From positions 1-35,402 of the forward strand of contig CACWOL010000024.1 in assembly GCA_902762495.1 (NCBI GenBank): a stretch of 35,402 nucleotides of DNA, in the 5' to 3' direction. A model generated the notes under the pieces. That model was not told where the DNA came from, searched no databases, and saw nothing but the letters and a program-made list of their open reading frames with translations. Both the position numbers and the translations under genes were made by a program. Of the stretch, positions 22,935 through 30,068 are shown piece by piece (positions within the stretch are counted from its first letter, which is position 1; each line of letters starts with the position of its first letter). This DNA comes from an uncultured bacterium (lineage in GTDB: Bacteria; Verrucomicrobiota; Lentisphaeria; Victivallales; UBA1829).

Positions 22935-24665
22935 TCAGAAGACGACGCGGAAGAAGAGGCCGCCGTTGCTGGCTTCCTCCATTTCGAGAAGCATGTCGGC
23001 GGTCAGGTCCGCTCCGGGGAATCCGTAGCAGATATGCGGGGTCTCCGGCGAGACCAGCATGCTGTTCACGATCCCGCAGTTGTCGACCAGCCAGCGTTTC
23101 ATATCGTCCGGGATGGCGTCGTTCGAGAAGCACAGGACCGCTTTCCCCGCGAGGGTTTCGCCGGGAGTGAGCGGGCGCAGACGGTAGAGCCAGAACCGGA
23201 CGTCTTCCCCGGGCACGGCGTATCCTTCCTCCGCCGGAGCCGCGCCCGGCGCCACCAGTTCCTCGACGGGCGGATCGCCGACATGGACGGCCGAAATGAA
23301 ATTGTCATGCAGGAGCAGGAGCATCCGCGGTTCGGCCAGCCTGTCGAACGTGTCCTTCTCCACGGCGTTCTTCAGCAGGGTCCGCAGCACGTACAGGTCC
23401 GTGGCCCTGTAGGAAACGAACACATGGGGATCCAGTTCCGCGATTTCCGAGAAAACCAGGACCATATCCGGATCGGCGGCCCGTTTCCGCATCTTGTCCG
23501 AGAAACAGACGCAGACGATCGCAAGGGCCAGCAGAATCCACACGCTGAACCGCCGCAGTTTTCCGTTGCACGCCAGCAATTCGTCCGCCGCGACGCCGAC
23601 GCCGAAGACCGCCGGGGCAAACATCGCCAGATAGATCCTCGGCGGGCCGCCCTTCGTGAGCAACGCCGAGGCAAACATCAGGAGCGCCGCGCCGCCGGTC
23701 AGCACGCAAATCCGCCATTGGGGGCTGCCGCGGAGCAGGATGCAGCCGAGCGCGAGAAACGGCAGAACCCAGAGCAGGCCGGTGTCCCGCGCGGATTCGA
23801 AACAGTAGGTCAGGTACTGCGCCGGGGTATGGAACGATTCGCCGAACATGGCGCGTCCTTCCTCGAAGCGCGAATAGTTCCCGCCGTACCATGCGAGGAC
23901 GAACGCGCTCCAGAGGAGCCCGGCGAGGATCATCGGGCGGTATTCGTCCCATATCTTTTTGACGCCGCCGCGGAACGGCGCGTACAGCAGTCCCCACAGT
24001 CCGGTCAGGATCACGACGTACAGCGCGCCGGACGAGACGGACAGGCACGCCCCGAGCGCGCACAGCAGCCACATGACGGCGTTGAACGCGCGGTTCTCCG
24101 GCGGCCGGAGCTGATAACAGAGCAGGGAGAAGAAAAGTCCGAACACGAAAAACGCCTGCGGCGAGTACCCGCGTGCCGTTTCGGCGTAATGCAGGATCAT
24201 GCCGTTCAGGAGCACCACGGCCAGAACGCCCCCGCGGGCGGCATTGTGTTTCAACAGCAGGAGCGATGCCCGGAGCAGAAGGCAGAACAGGCCGCAAAAA
24301 CCGAGCAGGGCGGTCAGGCGCACCGCCAGGTTCTGATGCGGGATCAGGTTCAGGAAGAATCTGATCCCGAGCGTGTTCAGGACATGGTTGTTCGGCGTGG
24401 CGACGTCGGTGAAGACCTCCCGGATAGGAATGGACGTGTAGTGCTGGACCGTCCAGATCTCGTCGTACTCGGGCGTGTTGCTCCAGATGTTCAGGATACG
24501 GACCGCCGCCAGAAGCGCGAAGAGCACGAGGCAAATCGGGACAAACAGGTCCCGGCGGCGTGCGGTCTGCCGGGGGCGTCCCGATTTTTCCCTCACCTGT
24601 GCCTCGGCAACGGGCGGGGAAACGGGGTCCGGCGAAGGGTCTGTCAGCGTCTGGTCGTGATTCAT
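22935..24665 (-). CDS. GT-C (GT39/PMT-like) membrane glycosyltransferase
   Basis: A 576-residue protein with a Pro-rich cytoplasmic start (1-38), then about ten membrane helices to residue 385, and a soluble C-terminal domain (390-576). The first external loop contains NTPEYDEIWTVQHY (63-76), with the adjacent Asp68-Glu69 expected as catalytic or metal-binding residues in GT-C enzymes, and ATPNNHVLNTL (89-99), common in the GT39-like group. Such proteins transfer sugars from polyprenyl-phosphate carriers to lipid A, cell-wall glycans or proteins outside the membrane. It is divergent from an LPS-kinase-like gene, so both may act on the envelope. The substrate is unknown. Confidence 0.8.
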   Translation of the reverse strand: MNHDQTLTDPSPDPVSPPVAEAQVREKSGRPRQTARRRDLFVPICLVLFALLAAVRILNIWSNTPEYDEIWTVQHYTSIPIREVFTDVATPNNHVLNTLGIRFFLNLIPHQNLAVRLTALLGFCGLFCLLLRASLLLLKHNAARGGVLAVVLLNGMILHYAETARGYSPQAFFVFGLFFSLLCYQLRPPENRAFNAVMWLLCALGACLSVSSGALYVVILTGLWGLLYAPFRGGVKKIWDEYRPMILAGLLWSAFVLAWYGGNYSRFEEGRAMFGESFHTPAQYLTYCFESARDTGLLWVLPFLALGCILLRGSPQWRICVLTGGAALLMFASALLTKGGPPRIYLAMFAPAVFGVGVAADELLACNGKLRRFSVWILLALAIVCVCFSDKMRKRAADPDMVLVFSEIAELDPHVFVSYRATDLYVLRTLLKNAVEKDTFDRLAEPRMLLLLHDNFISAVHVGDPPVEELVAPGAAPAEEGYAVPGEDVRFWLYRLRPLTPGETLAGKAVLCFSNDAIPDDMKRWLVDNCGIVNSMLVSPETPHICYGFPGADLTADMLLEMEEASNGGLFFRVVF

Positions 24666-24740
24666 ATTGCTGTTCTGCTGGGGTCCTGTTCGGGGCGGGC
24701 GGAGTCGTTCCTAAAATGCCGCAACCGTTTTCCGCGGATA

Positions 24741-24768
24741 AATATAACATCTTTTTGATTCGTTTCAA
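24741..24768 (-). promoter_or_regulatory. Promoter for the GT-C gene
   Basis: On the minus strand TTGAAA (24768-24763), a 16-base spacer and TATATT (24746-24741). Confidence 0.6.
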
Positions 24769-24861
24769 GGAGATCATGCCGTTTTGAGACGGATTCCGTG
24801 TGAACGGCGGACGATTTTCCGGATGAAACGCGAGAAAAAGGCCGTTTCTGTCTGTTCGAGC

Positions 24862-24889
24862 TTGAAAAAAAGCCAAAAAAGGGTATATT
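24862..24889 (+). promoter_or_regulatory. Promoter for the LPS-kinase-like gene
   Basis: TTGAAA (24862-24867), a 16-base spacer and TATATT (24884-24889). Confidence 0.6.
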
Positions 24890-24983
24890 TACAGATAAGG
24901 AAAAGCGGAACAAATGGCTGTTTTGGTGTGGAGAGCCGGAATGAGGTCCGCATTCTACTCTTACGTACGAAACAGGAATTACC

Positions 24984-25844
24984 ATGCAAAAAGAAACGAT
25001 CTCCGGCGCATTCACCGGTCTGGAATGGACTCCGGCTTGCTCGTGGTGCTGGATCCGAACGGACGCCGCCGAAATCCGCGATATCCTGCGGAGCGGGCCG
25101 TCCGGCGCGGATTCCGGTCCGGATGTGCTCTGGCAGACGAAAAATAAAATCGTGCTGCGGCTGAAGACGGCGTCCAGGCTGGATCTGGCGTGCAAATGGT
25201 ACGTCAAGCTCCGCTGGCTGCCGTATGGATTCTCCTGGACGCAGGCGACGAAGGAAGCATACAATTTCAAACGGCTGGCGCACATCGGGCTGCCGCTGGT
25301 GAAACTTGTCGCAGCGGGCGAGGGGCGCGGTTTTTTCCACATTCATAGCGCCTTCCTTGTCACGGAGTACGCCGACGGATTCCAGGACGGCCGGTATTTC
25401 TTCGAATCGTTTTCGTACGAGCCGCGGATGCGCGACGAATTTACCCGCCGCAACCTCATCCTTCTGGCACGAATGCATGACGCCGGTTTCCTTCATGGCG
25501 GATTCACGCCGATGAACGAGCTCTGGCGCAAATTGCCGGAGCCGGACGAAGAGGGGAATCAGCTGGATATTCTGTGGATCGACCTCGCCACGTGCCGCCG
25601 GATGTGGTTCTGGAGCAGAAAACAACAGTGCATCGCGCAGGACCTCGGCGATTTCCTGCGGTTTTACTCGTTCACGGCGGAGGAACGCCGCGCGTATCTG
25701 CGGCTCTATCTGGAGGCGACGAAGGTCAAACGGTTCGATCTTGACTCGCTATGCCGGGCCGTGGAGGAGTATTTCGCCGCAAGAGCCCGCCGGAAAGAGG
25801 AAAAGGCCGCCAGAAAGGCGAAAGAAAACAAGGCGAACGCCTGA
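24984..25844 (+). CDS. LPS-kinase-family protein (WaaP/KdkA-like), possible pseudokinase
   Basis: A 286-residue soluble protein; ATG preceded by CAGGAAT. It has a small kinase fold of the LPS core kinase type: KWYVKLRW (Lys75, ATP contact), TKEAYNF (Glu92), FLVTEYADGF, then AGFLHGGFTPMNELW (168-181) and LWIDLATCRR (Asp200). In the family the catalytic loop is H-x-D; here it reads His171-Gly-Gly173, so the catalytic Asp appears to be replaced by Gly. Asn178 and the metal-binding Asp200 are kept. It may be inactive, or use another residue. The C-terminal 25 residues are Lys/Ala/Glu-rich. Together with the divergent GT-C gene it points to outer-membrane glycan work. Confidence 0.75.
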   Translation: MQKETISGAFTGLEWTPACSWCWIRTDAAEIRDILRSGPSGADSGPDVLWQTKNKIVLRLKTASRLDLACKWYVKLRWLPYGFSWTQATKEAYNFKRLAHIGLPLVKLVAAGEGRGFFHIHSAFLVTEYADGFQDGRYFFESFSYEPRMRDEFTRRNLILLARMHDAGFLHGGFTPMNELWRKLPEPDEEGNQLDILWIDLATCRRMWFWSRKQQCIAQDLGDFLRFYSFTAEERRAYLRLYLEATKVKRFDLDSLCRAVEEYFAARARRKEEKAARKAKENKANA

Positions 25845-25859
25845 CGCTGACGTTTGTTG

Positions 25860-25902
25860 CAGGGGAGGGGGATGTTTACCCTTTTTGCCTGTCGTTTTTT
25901 TT
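25860..25902 (+). terminator. Probable terminator after the LPS-kinase-like gene
   Basis: CAGG-GGAGGG (25860-25869) can pair imperfectly with CCCT-TTTTGCCTG (25879-25891), followed by TTTTTTTT. It overlaps the ogt stop codon on the other strand. Confidence 0.45.
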
Positions 25903-26428
25903 AGGGGATGAAATCGCCCGAGAGGTCGGCGTGTTCCAGTTCGAGCAACGCGGCTTTCCGGTCGAGTCCGCCGCCGTACCCGACGAGCGCGCTCCCTGCT
26001 CCGATCACCCGGTGGCACGGGATGATGAGGGAAACGGGATTGTGTCCGACCGCGCCGCCGACCGCCTGCGCCGACATCCGCGGGACACCCCGTTGACGGG
26101 CGACGATCTCCGCGATCCTGCCATAGGTCATGGTGCGTCCGTACGGGATGGTCAGCATGATGCGGCAGACAGCCTGTCGGAATTCCGTCGTGCGGAGCGT
26201 GACAGGCGGCGCGAATCCGGGATCGCGTCCGCTGAAATAGAGGTCCAGCCAATGGTCGGCCTGTTCGAAAACGGGGAGAGATTTTTCCTCATGGTCTTGA
26301 ACGACCGAATCTGCGAAAAACCTCTGCTTGTCGAACCAGAGCCCGACGAGCGCGGCCCCGTCCGAAGTGAGCGTGATCCCGCCGAGCGGCGATTGGTAGT
26401 GATAAACGTAATCCATAGGCGTTTCCAT
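25901..26428 (-). CDS. ogt: Methylated-DNA-protein cysteine methyltransferase
   Basis: A 175-residue protein with the active-site motif IPCHRV (Cys138) and the preceding helix-turn-helix residues RMSAQAVGGAVGHNPVS, typical of Ogt/AGT proteins. The N-terminal half (YHYQSPLGGITLTSDGAALVGLWF) matches the usual RNase-H-like domain. It removes the alkyl group from O6-alkylguanine onto its own cysteine, a one-use repair. The start may be at 26428 or at the in-frame ATG four codons later. It is 20 bases downstream of the YolD-like gene and is probably the last gene of a three-gene DNA-damage operon starting with the Y-family polymerase. Confidence 0.95.
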   Translation of the reverse strand: METPMDYVYHYQSPLGGITLTSDGAALVGLWFDKQRFFADSVVQDHEEKSLPVFEQADHWLDLYFSGRDPGFAPPVTLRTTEFRQAVCRIMLTIPYGRTMTYGRIAEIVARQRGVPRMSAQAVGGAVGHNPVSLIIPCHRVIGAGSALVGYGGGLDRKAALLELEHADLSGDFIP

Positions 26429-26448
26429 GAAAAGTGGGGGAAGGGGAG

Positions 26449-26892
26449 CTAGAATTCTCCTTGGAAGAGCTCGGATTCGATCCCGGCGACGTCGTCGAAC
26501 CGGATCGCTGTGCCGTCTGCGAGGGTCAGGGTCTTCCGCACGGGCGATATCCGGACGAGCGCGCCGGTTTTTGATTCGTATGCGCCGCCGGATTTGAGCG
26601 TGTCCGGGACGAAATATTCGACCGTGACGGCCGGCCTTTCCCGGAGATGCGCGATCAGGATGCCGATGCGACGGTCAAGCTCGGCCTTTTCCGCCTCGTC
26701 CAGCTCGCGTTTCCGCGTCGTCAGCCGGGCGGTCTCGTCGATGATGTCCTCGTAGCCGACGAGCGCGGCGAACGGCGAGAACTGCGCGGCGCGGTCGTGC
26801 AGGGACATGTGAGGACGTTCCTTTGAAACATGGTGCGGCAGGTGGAGGATGTCTTCGTAGGGATGGGGCTGCTTTTCCATGATCGTGTTCAC
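26449..26892 (-). CDS. YolD-like partner protein of Y-family polymerase
   Basis: A 147-residue protein. Residues 28-58 (PHMSLHDRAAQFSPFAAL, then GYEDIIDETARLT) match the short conserved YolD-like proteins encoded next to UmuC/DinB-type polymerases, mostly in Firmicutes. A helix of charged residues (LTTRKRELDEAEKAELDRR) and a beta-rich part follow. Its GTG start overlaps the polymerase stop in GTGA (26892-26889), so translation is coupled. An ATG four codons later is an alternative start. The molecular role of the family is not settled; a UmuD-like helper role for the polymerase is the usual suggestion. Confidence 0.8.
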   Translation of the reverse strand: MNTIMEKQPHPYEDILHLPHHVSKERPHMSLHDRAAQFSPFAALVGYEDIIDETARLTTRKRELDEAEKAELDRRIGILIAHLRERPAVTVEYFVPDTLKSGGAYESKTGALVRISPVRKTLTLADGTAIRFDDVAGIESELFQGEF

Positions 26893-28397
26893 TCCCTGTG
26901 CCCGCCGACCTGCCGGTTGCGTTCTTTCGCTGTCGCGCCTTCCAGCAGGTTCATGCCCTTCAGGATGGCGTTCTTGCCGAGCTTGTTCTTGATGTCCAGA
27001 ATGGTGCGCTGAAGGCGTTTCTCCCGGTTACGTCCGGCCTCCTCCTCGGCCTGCCGTTTTGCCGCCGCCTCGCGGTCCGTGAAGAGGTCGGGCTGTTCCG
27101 GTTCGGACGGCTGTCTGTTCGCCTCGTGTTCGCTCAGGATATGGTTCGCGGCGACGGTGATGCGGCGCACCAGCAGGTTCGGGGCGACCGTGCGGTCGAA
27201 GATCGCGGCCGCCGCCTCGATCATGAGCTGCGACGAGGACGTGTGTCTGCCGAAATTGACGGATCCGTGCGCCTTCTTCGGGACTTCACGTCCATAGTGG
27301 TTGATGTGGATTTCCCCCTTGTACTTGTGGCGGAGCTCCGGCGTGGCGAGGTTCGCGACGTCGTACCCCACGGTCAGGATCAGCTGGTCGGTCACGAGGT
27401 GTTTTTCGACGAGGCTGAGCGCGAGCATGTCGGTCATCTCCTTCGTCACGATCTTCGCCTTTTCGAAGTCGTACGGTTCCTTCAGCACCTGGCCGGAACT
27501 GAGGCTGTTGTTTTCCGGCCGGTATGCTTTGATCTCGGCGATGGTGACGGGTTCCCAGCCCCATGCGTGGTCGATCAGCAGCTCGGCATTGATCCCGAAG
27601 AGCCGGTAGAGCACGTCCTCATTTTTCACCGACATCCGCGCCACGTCGCCCATCGTGCGCATCCCGCGCGATTCCAGCCGCCGGGCGTAGCCGCGTCCGA
27701 TGCGCCAGAAATCGGTGAGCGGCCGGTGCGTCCAGAGCTTTTCGCGGTAGGCCTGCTCGTCCAGCTCGGCGATGCGTACGCCGTCCCGGTCCGCCGGGAT
27801 ATGTTTGGCGACGATGTCCATGGCGATCTTGCTGAGGTAGAGGTTGGTTCCGATCCCGGCTGTGGCAGTGATGCCGGTCTCCTTCAGCACCTCGCGGACG
27901 AGCTTCATGGCGAACTCGCGCGCCGTGAGCTTGTACATCTTCAGATACGCGGTCGCGTCGATGAACACCTCGTCGATGGAATACACGTGGATGTCCTCCG
28001 GCGCGACATGCCGCAAATAGATGCTGTAGATGTGCGAGCTGACCTCCATGTAGCGGCCCATGCGCGGGACGGCGACGATGTAGTCAAGCTCAAGAGACGG
28101 ATTCTTCGCGAGGTCGGGCGAGCTACTGGACTTGCCTTTGAACCGATGCCCCGGCGCACGGTCAAGACGCTCCCCGTTGACTTCGCGGACGCGCTGGACG
28201 ACCTCGAACAGCCGCGCGCGGCCGGGGATCCCGTACGCCTTCAGCGACGGCGAAACGGCGAGGCAGATCGTCTTTTCCGTGCGGCTTTCGTCCGCCACCA
28301 CGAGGTTCGTCGTGAGCGGATTGAGCTTCCGGTCGACGCACTCCACCGAGGCGTAGAACGATTTCAGGTCGATCGCGATGCAGGTGCGGGTGTTCAT
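26889..28397 (-). CDS. Y-family translesion DNA polymerase (UmuC/DinB type)
   Basis: A 502-residue protein. Palm motifs are intact: IDLKSFYASVEC (9-20, catalytic Asp10, steric-gate aromatic) and VYSIDEVFID (138-147, Asp142-Glu143). Thumb and little-finger regions follow. QPDLF at 435-439 is a canonical beta-clamp-binding motif (QxxLF), and the tail is charged and helical. The enzyme copies past DNA lesions with low fidelity. It heads an operon with the YolD-like gene and ogt behind a sigma70-type promoter (TTGAAA-N16-TATAGT at 28536-28509). I see no clear LexA site. Strong likeness to Firmicutes-type polymerase-YolD pairs suggests transfer, which is inference. Confidence 0.9.
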   Translation of the reverse strand: MNTRTCIAIDLKSFYASVECVDRKLNPLTTNLVVADESRTEKTICLAVSPSLKAYGIPGRARLFEVVQRVREVNGERLDRAPGHRFKGKSSSSPDLAKNPSLELDYIVAVPRMGRYMEVSSHIYSIYLRHVAPEDIHVYSIDEVFIDATAYLKMYKLTAREFAMKLVREVLKETGITATAGIGTNLYLSKIAMDIVAKHIPADRDGVRIAELDEQAYREKLWTHRPLTDFWRIGRGYARRLESRGMRTMGDVARMSVKNEDVLYRLFGINAELLIDHAWGWEPVTIAEIKAYRPENNSLSSGQVLKEPYDFEKAKIVTKEMTDMLALSLVEKHLVTDQLILTVGYDVANLATPELRHKYKGEIHINHYGREVPKKAHGSVNFGRHTSSSQLMIEAAAAIFDRTVAPNLLVRRITVAANHILSEHEANRQPSEPEQPDLFTDREAAAKRQAEEEAGRNREKRLQRTILDIKNKLGKNAILKGMNLLEGATAKERNRQVGGHRE

Positions 28398-28508
28398 GGA
28401 AAGTCGGGTTCGGAAAAAGGCGGATTCGTTCGCGCCGGATTCGCATGCCGTCCGGCGGTCCGAGGCAGATTGTTCCGCGGCATGACGCGGGAGAAATTCC
28501 CGGACGAT

Positions 28509-28536
28509 ACTATAGCAGGATTCGGCCCGTTTTCAA
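28509..28536 (-). promoter_or_regulatory. Promoter of the polymerase-YolD-ogt operon
   Basis: On the minus strand TTGAAA (28536-28531), a 16-base spacer and TATAGT (28514-28509). No palindrome of E. coli or Bacillus LexA type was seen around it. Confidence 0.65.
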
Positions 28537-28570
28537 GCCGGAAAAAAAGAATCTTTACGTTTGTGTACGT

Positions 28571-28599
28571 TTGACTTTTTGCACAGAACATGATATTAT
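28571..28599 (+). promoter_or_regulatory. Promoter for the DUF3795 gene
   Basis: TTGACT (28571-28576), a 17-base spacer and TATTAT (28594-28599), about 30 bases before the ribosome site. Confidence 0.7.
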
Positions 28600-28635
28600 A
28601 TCGTAGCAGATACCAATACATCCAAGGAGGCCACT

Positions 28636-28968
28636 GTGAAAGATCTGATTGCATACTGCGGACTGGATTGCGAACAATGCGAAGCGCGGACCGCGACGCT
28701 TCACGACGACAACGCGCTGCGCGAAAAAGTCGCGAAGCTCTGGAGTGAGCTGAACGGCGTGGAGATCACGCCCGCCATGATCAACTGCGCCGGCTGCCGG
28801 GTCGACGGCGTGAAGACGCCTTACTGCGAATCCCTGTGCCCCATCCGGCAGTGCGCCCAGGGGCGGAACGTCGCGACATGCGGCGACTGTGCCGAACTGG
28901 AGACATGCGGAAAAGTCGGCATGATCATCGGGAACAACCCGAACGCCCTCCTCAACCTGAAGTCCTGA
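28636..28968 (+). CDS. DUF3795 cysteine-rich protein
   Basis: A 110-residue protein starting with GTG at 28636, preceded by AAGGAGG at ideal spacing. It begins IAYCGLDCEQCEARTAT, the usual start of DUF3795 proteins, and contains further cysteine pairs (NCAGCRV, CESLCPIRQC, CGDCAELETC), twelve cysteines in total. The pattern suggests zinc or iron-sulfur binding. The family's function is unknown. It stands alone between divergent and convergent neighbours with its own promoter. Confidence 0.85.
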   Translation: MKDLIAYCGLDCEQCEARTATLHDDNALREKVAKLWSELNGVEITPAMINCAGCRVDGVKTPYCESLCPIRQCAQGRNVATCGDCAELETCGKVGMIIGNNPNALLNLKS

Positions 28969-28993
28969 AGAAACACAACAGACCGGATCTCTC

Positions 28994-29995
28994 TCAGCGG
29001 AAACGGTCTTTGATATCCTCCAGCGTGATGACGCGTTCGTCGTTGTAGAGTTCGCGGAGAACGTCTCCCTTGTTCGCTTCCGCCCAGGTCGTGTGCCAGA
29101 CCATGAACCAGGACCAGATGCAATCCTTTTCAACGAACTTGCGAATCGAGGGAAGTTTCCCGCATTCGTGAAACGCGAACGGCTTGTTTTTTGCGCCGAC
29201 CCGGAGTAGTTTGTCCCAGCCGGCCCGGTGCTCGGTTCCGTCGTAGGTGTCGGAGCCGATCACGTCGCAGAATTCATCGCCGACATACCAGCCGTCCCGG
29301 ATTTCGCCGGAGTATCCCAGAACCCAGATCAGGTTGTTCAGGCGGAAATGCTCCGTGTAGCGTTTGTACATCATGCGCCACAGCCGGACGAAATCCTCCG
29401 GCGAGCCTTTGCCCCACCAGAACCATCTGCCGTCGAATTCATGAAACGGCCTCCACAGAACCACCACGCCTGCGTCCTGCAATTCCGCAAGCGCCCGCGC
29501 GGCTCGGTCCCAGTTCGCGATCATCTTCCGGTGTTCCTCGGTCTGCTCATCCAGGAGAAGCCGGAAATCGGGCGCGTCATTCTTGGATTCGTTGTATCCG
29601 CCGCCGTAGATCCCGGCATGCCAGCAGATCGTGACGAGGCCGCCGCGATTCCACCAGTCCTTCGCCCGCGCCGTAACGCCGTTGAAATCGTCGTTCATGA
29701 AATCCAGTCCCCGCAACGCAGGCGTTTTTCCCGTCTCTTTCCGGATAAACTCCATCTCGTACTCGGGAGTGCCCATCCAGGTTGATTCCTGCTGGCCGGA
29801 AATGATCTTTTTCCCGTAGTTTTCGCACAGGAACCTGTAAACGGCTTTTGTCTTCTGTGCTGCGGACGGGTTGGAAAGCCGGTACTCTGCGAACGGTTCT
29901 GATTCTGTTTGAGGGACAACTTCATGTCTGCATGCGGCGGATATGCTTGCGGTCAGTATCGACAACGCAAAAACGAGGAGGAACCGGGTTTTCAT
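28994..29995 (-). CDS. GH26 beta-mannanase-like enzyme
   Basis: A 333-residue protein; ATG preceded by AAAGGAA. The signal peptide ends near ISAAC (Cys22), possibly a lipoprotein though the lipobox is weak. GH26 features: SGQQES (66-71), ICWHAG (123-128), WRPFHEFDGRWFWWG (181-195) with acid/base Glu186, and KPFAFHECG (271-279) with nucleophile Glu277. The family cuts beta-1,4-mannans, less often other beta-glycans. It is last in a minus-strand set with the CE7-like, GH51 and DUF2264 genes. A strong terminator lies between it and the CE7-like gene with no room for a separate promoter of normal size, so expression may depend on read-through. Confidence 0.9.
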   Translation of the reverse strand: MKTRFLLVFALSILTASISAACRHEVVPQTESEPFAEYRLSNPSAAQKTKAVYRFLCENYGKKIISGQQESTWMGTPEYEMEFIRKETGKTPALRGLDFMNDDFNGVTARAKDWWNRGGLVTICWHAGIYGGGYNESKNDAPDFRLLLDEQTEEHRKMIANWDRAARALAELQDAGVVVLWRPFHEFDGRWFWWGKGSPEDFVRLWRMMYKRYTEHFRLNNLIWVLGYSGEIRDGWYVGDEFCDVIGSDTYDGTEHRAGWDKLLRVGAKNKPFAFHECGKLPSIRKFVEKDCIWSWFMVWHTTWAEANKGDVLRELYNDERVITLEDIKDRFR

Positions 29996-30022
29996 GGAAT
30001 CATTTCCTTTCTGTTTCGAGGG

Positions 30023-30054
30023 AAAAAGGCGGAATCGATATGCTCGATTCCGCC
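30023..30054 (-). terminator. Terminator after the CE7-like gene
   Basis: GGCGGAATCGA and TCGATTCCGCC (30054-30044 and 30038-30028 on the minus strand) form a perfect eleven-pair stem with a five-base loop, followed by TTTTTCCC. Confidence 0.85.
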
Positions 30055-30068
30055 CGAATCCCTGTTGT

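Larger units (their letters stand above)
24666..24983. other. Divergent promoter region
   Basis: There is no gene here. It contains back-to-back sigma70-type promoters, one for each flanking gene. Confidence 0.65.

Noticed and set aside
22887..24758. 623-codon plus-strand frame opposite the GT-C gene
   Set aside because: It is Arg/Gln/Glu/His-rich in the way of antisense frames in GC-rich genes, while the minus frame has membrane helices and GT-C motifs.
28398..28635. LexA/SOS box controlling the polymerase operon
   Set aside because: I looked for CTG-N10-CAG, CGAAC-N4-GTTCG and GTTC-N7-GTTC types around the promoter and found no convincing match.
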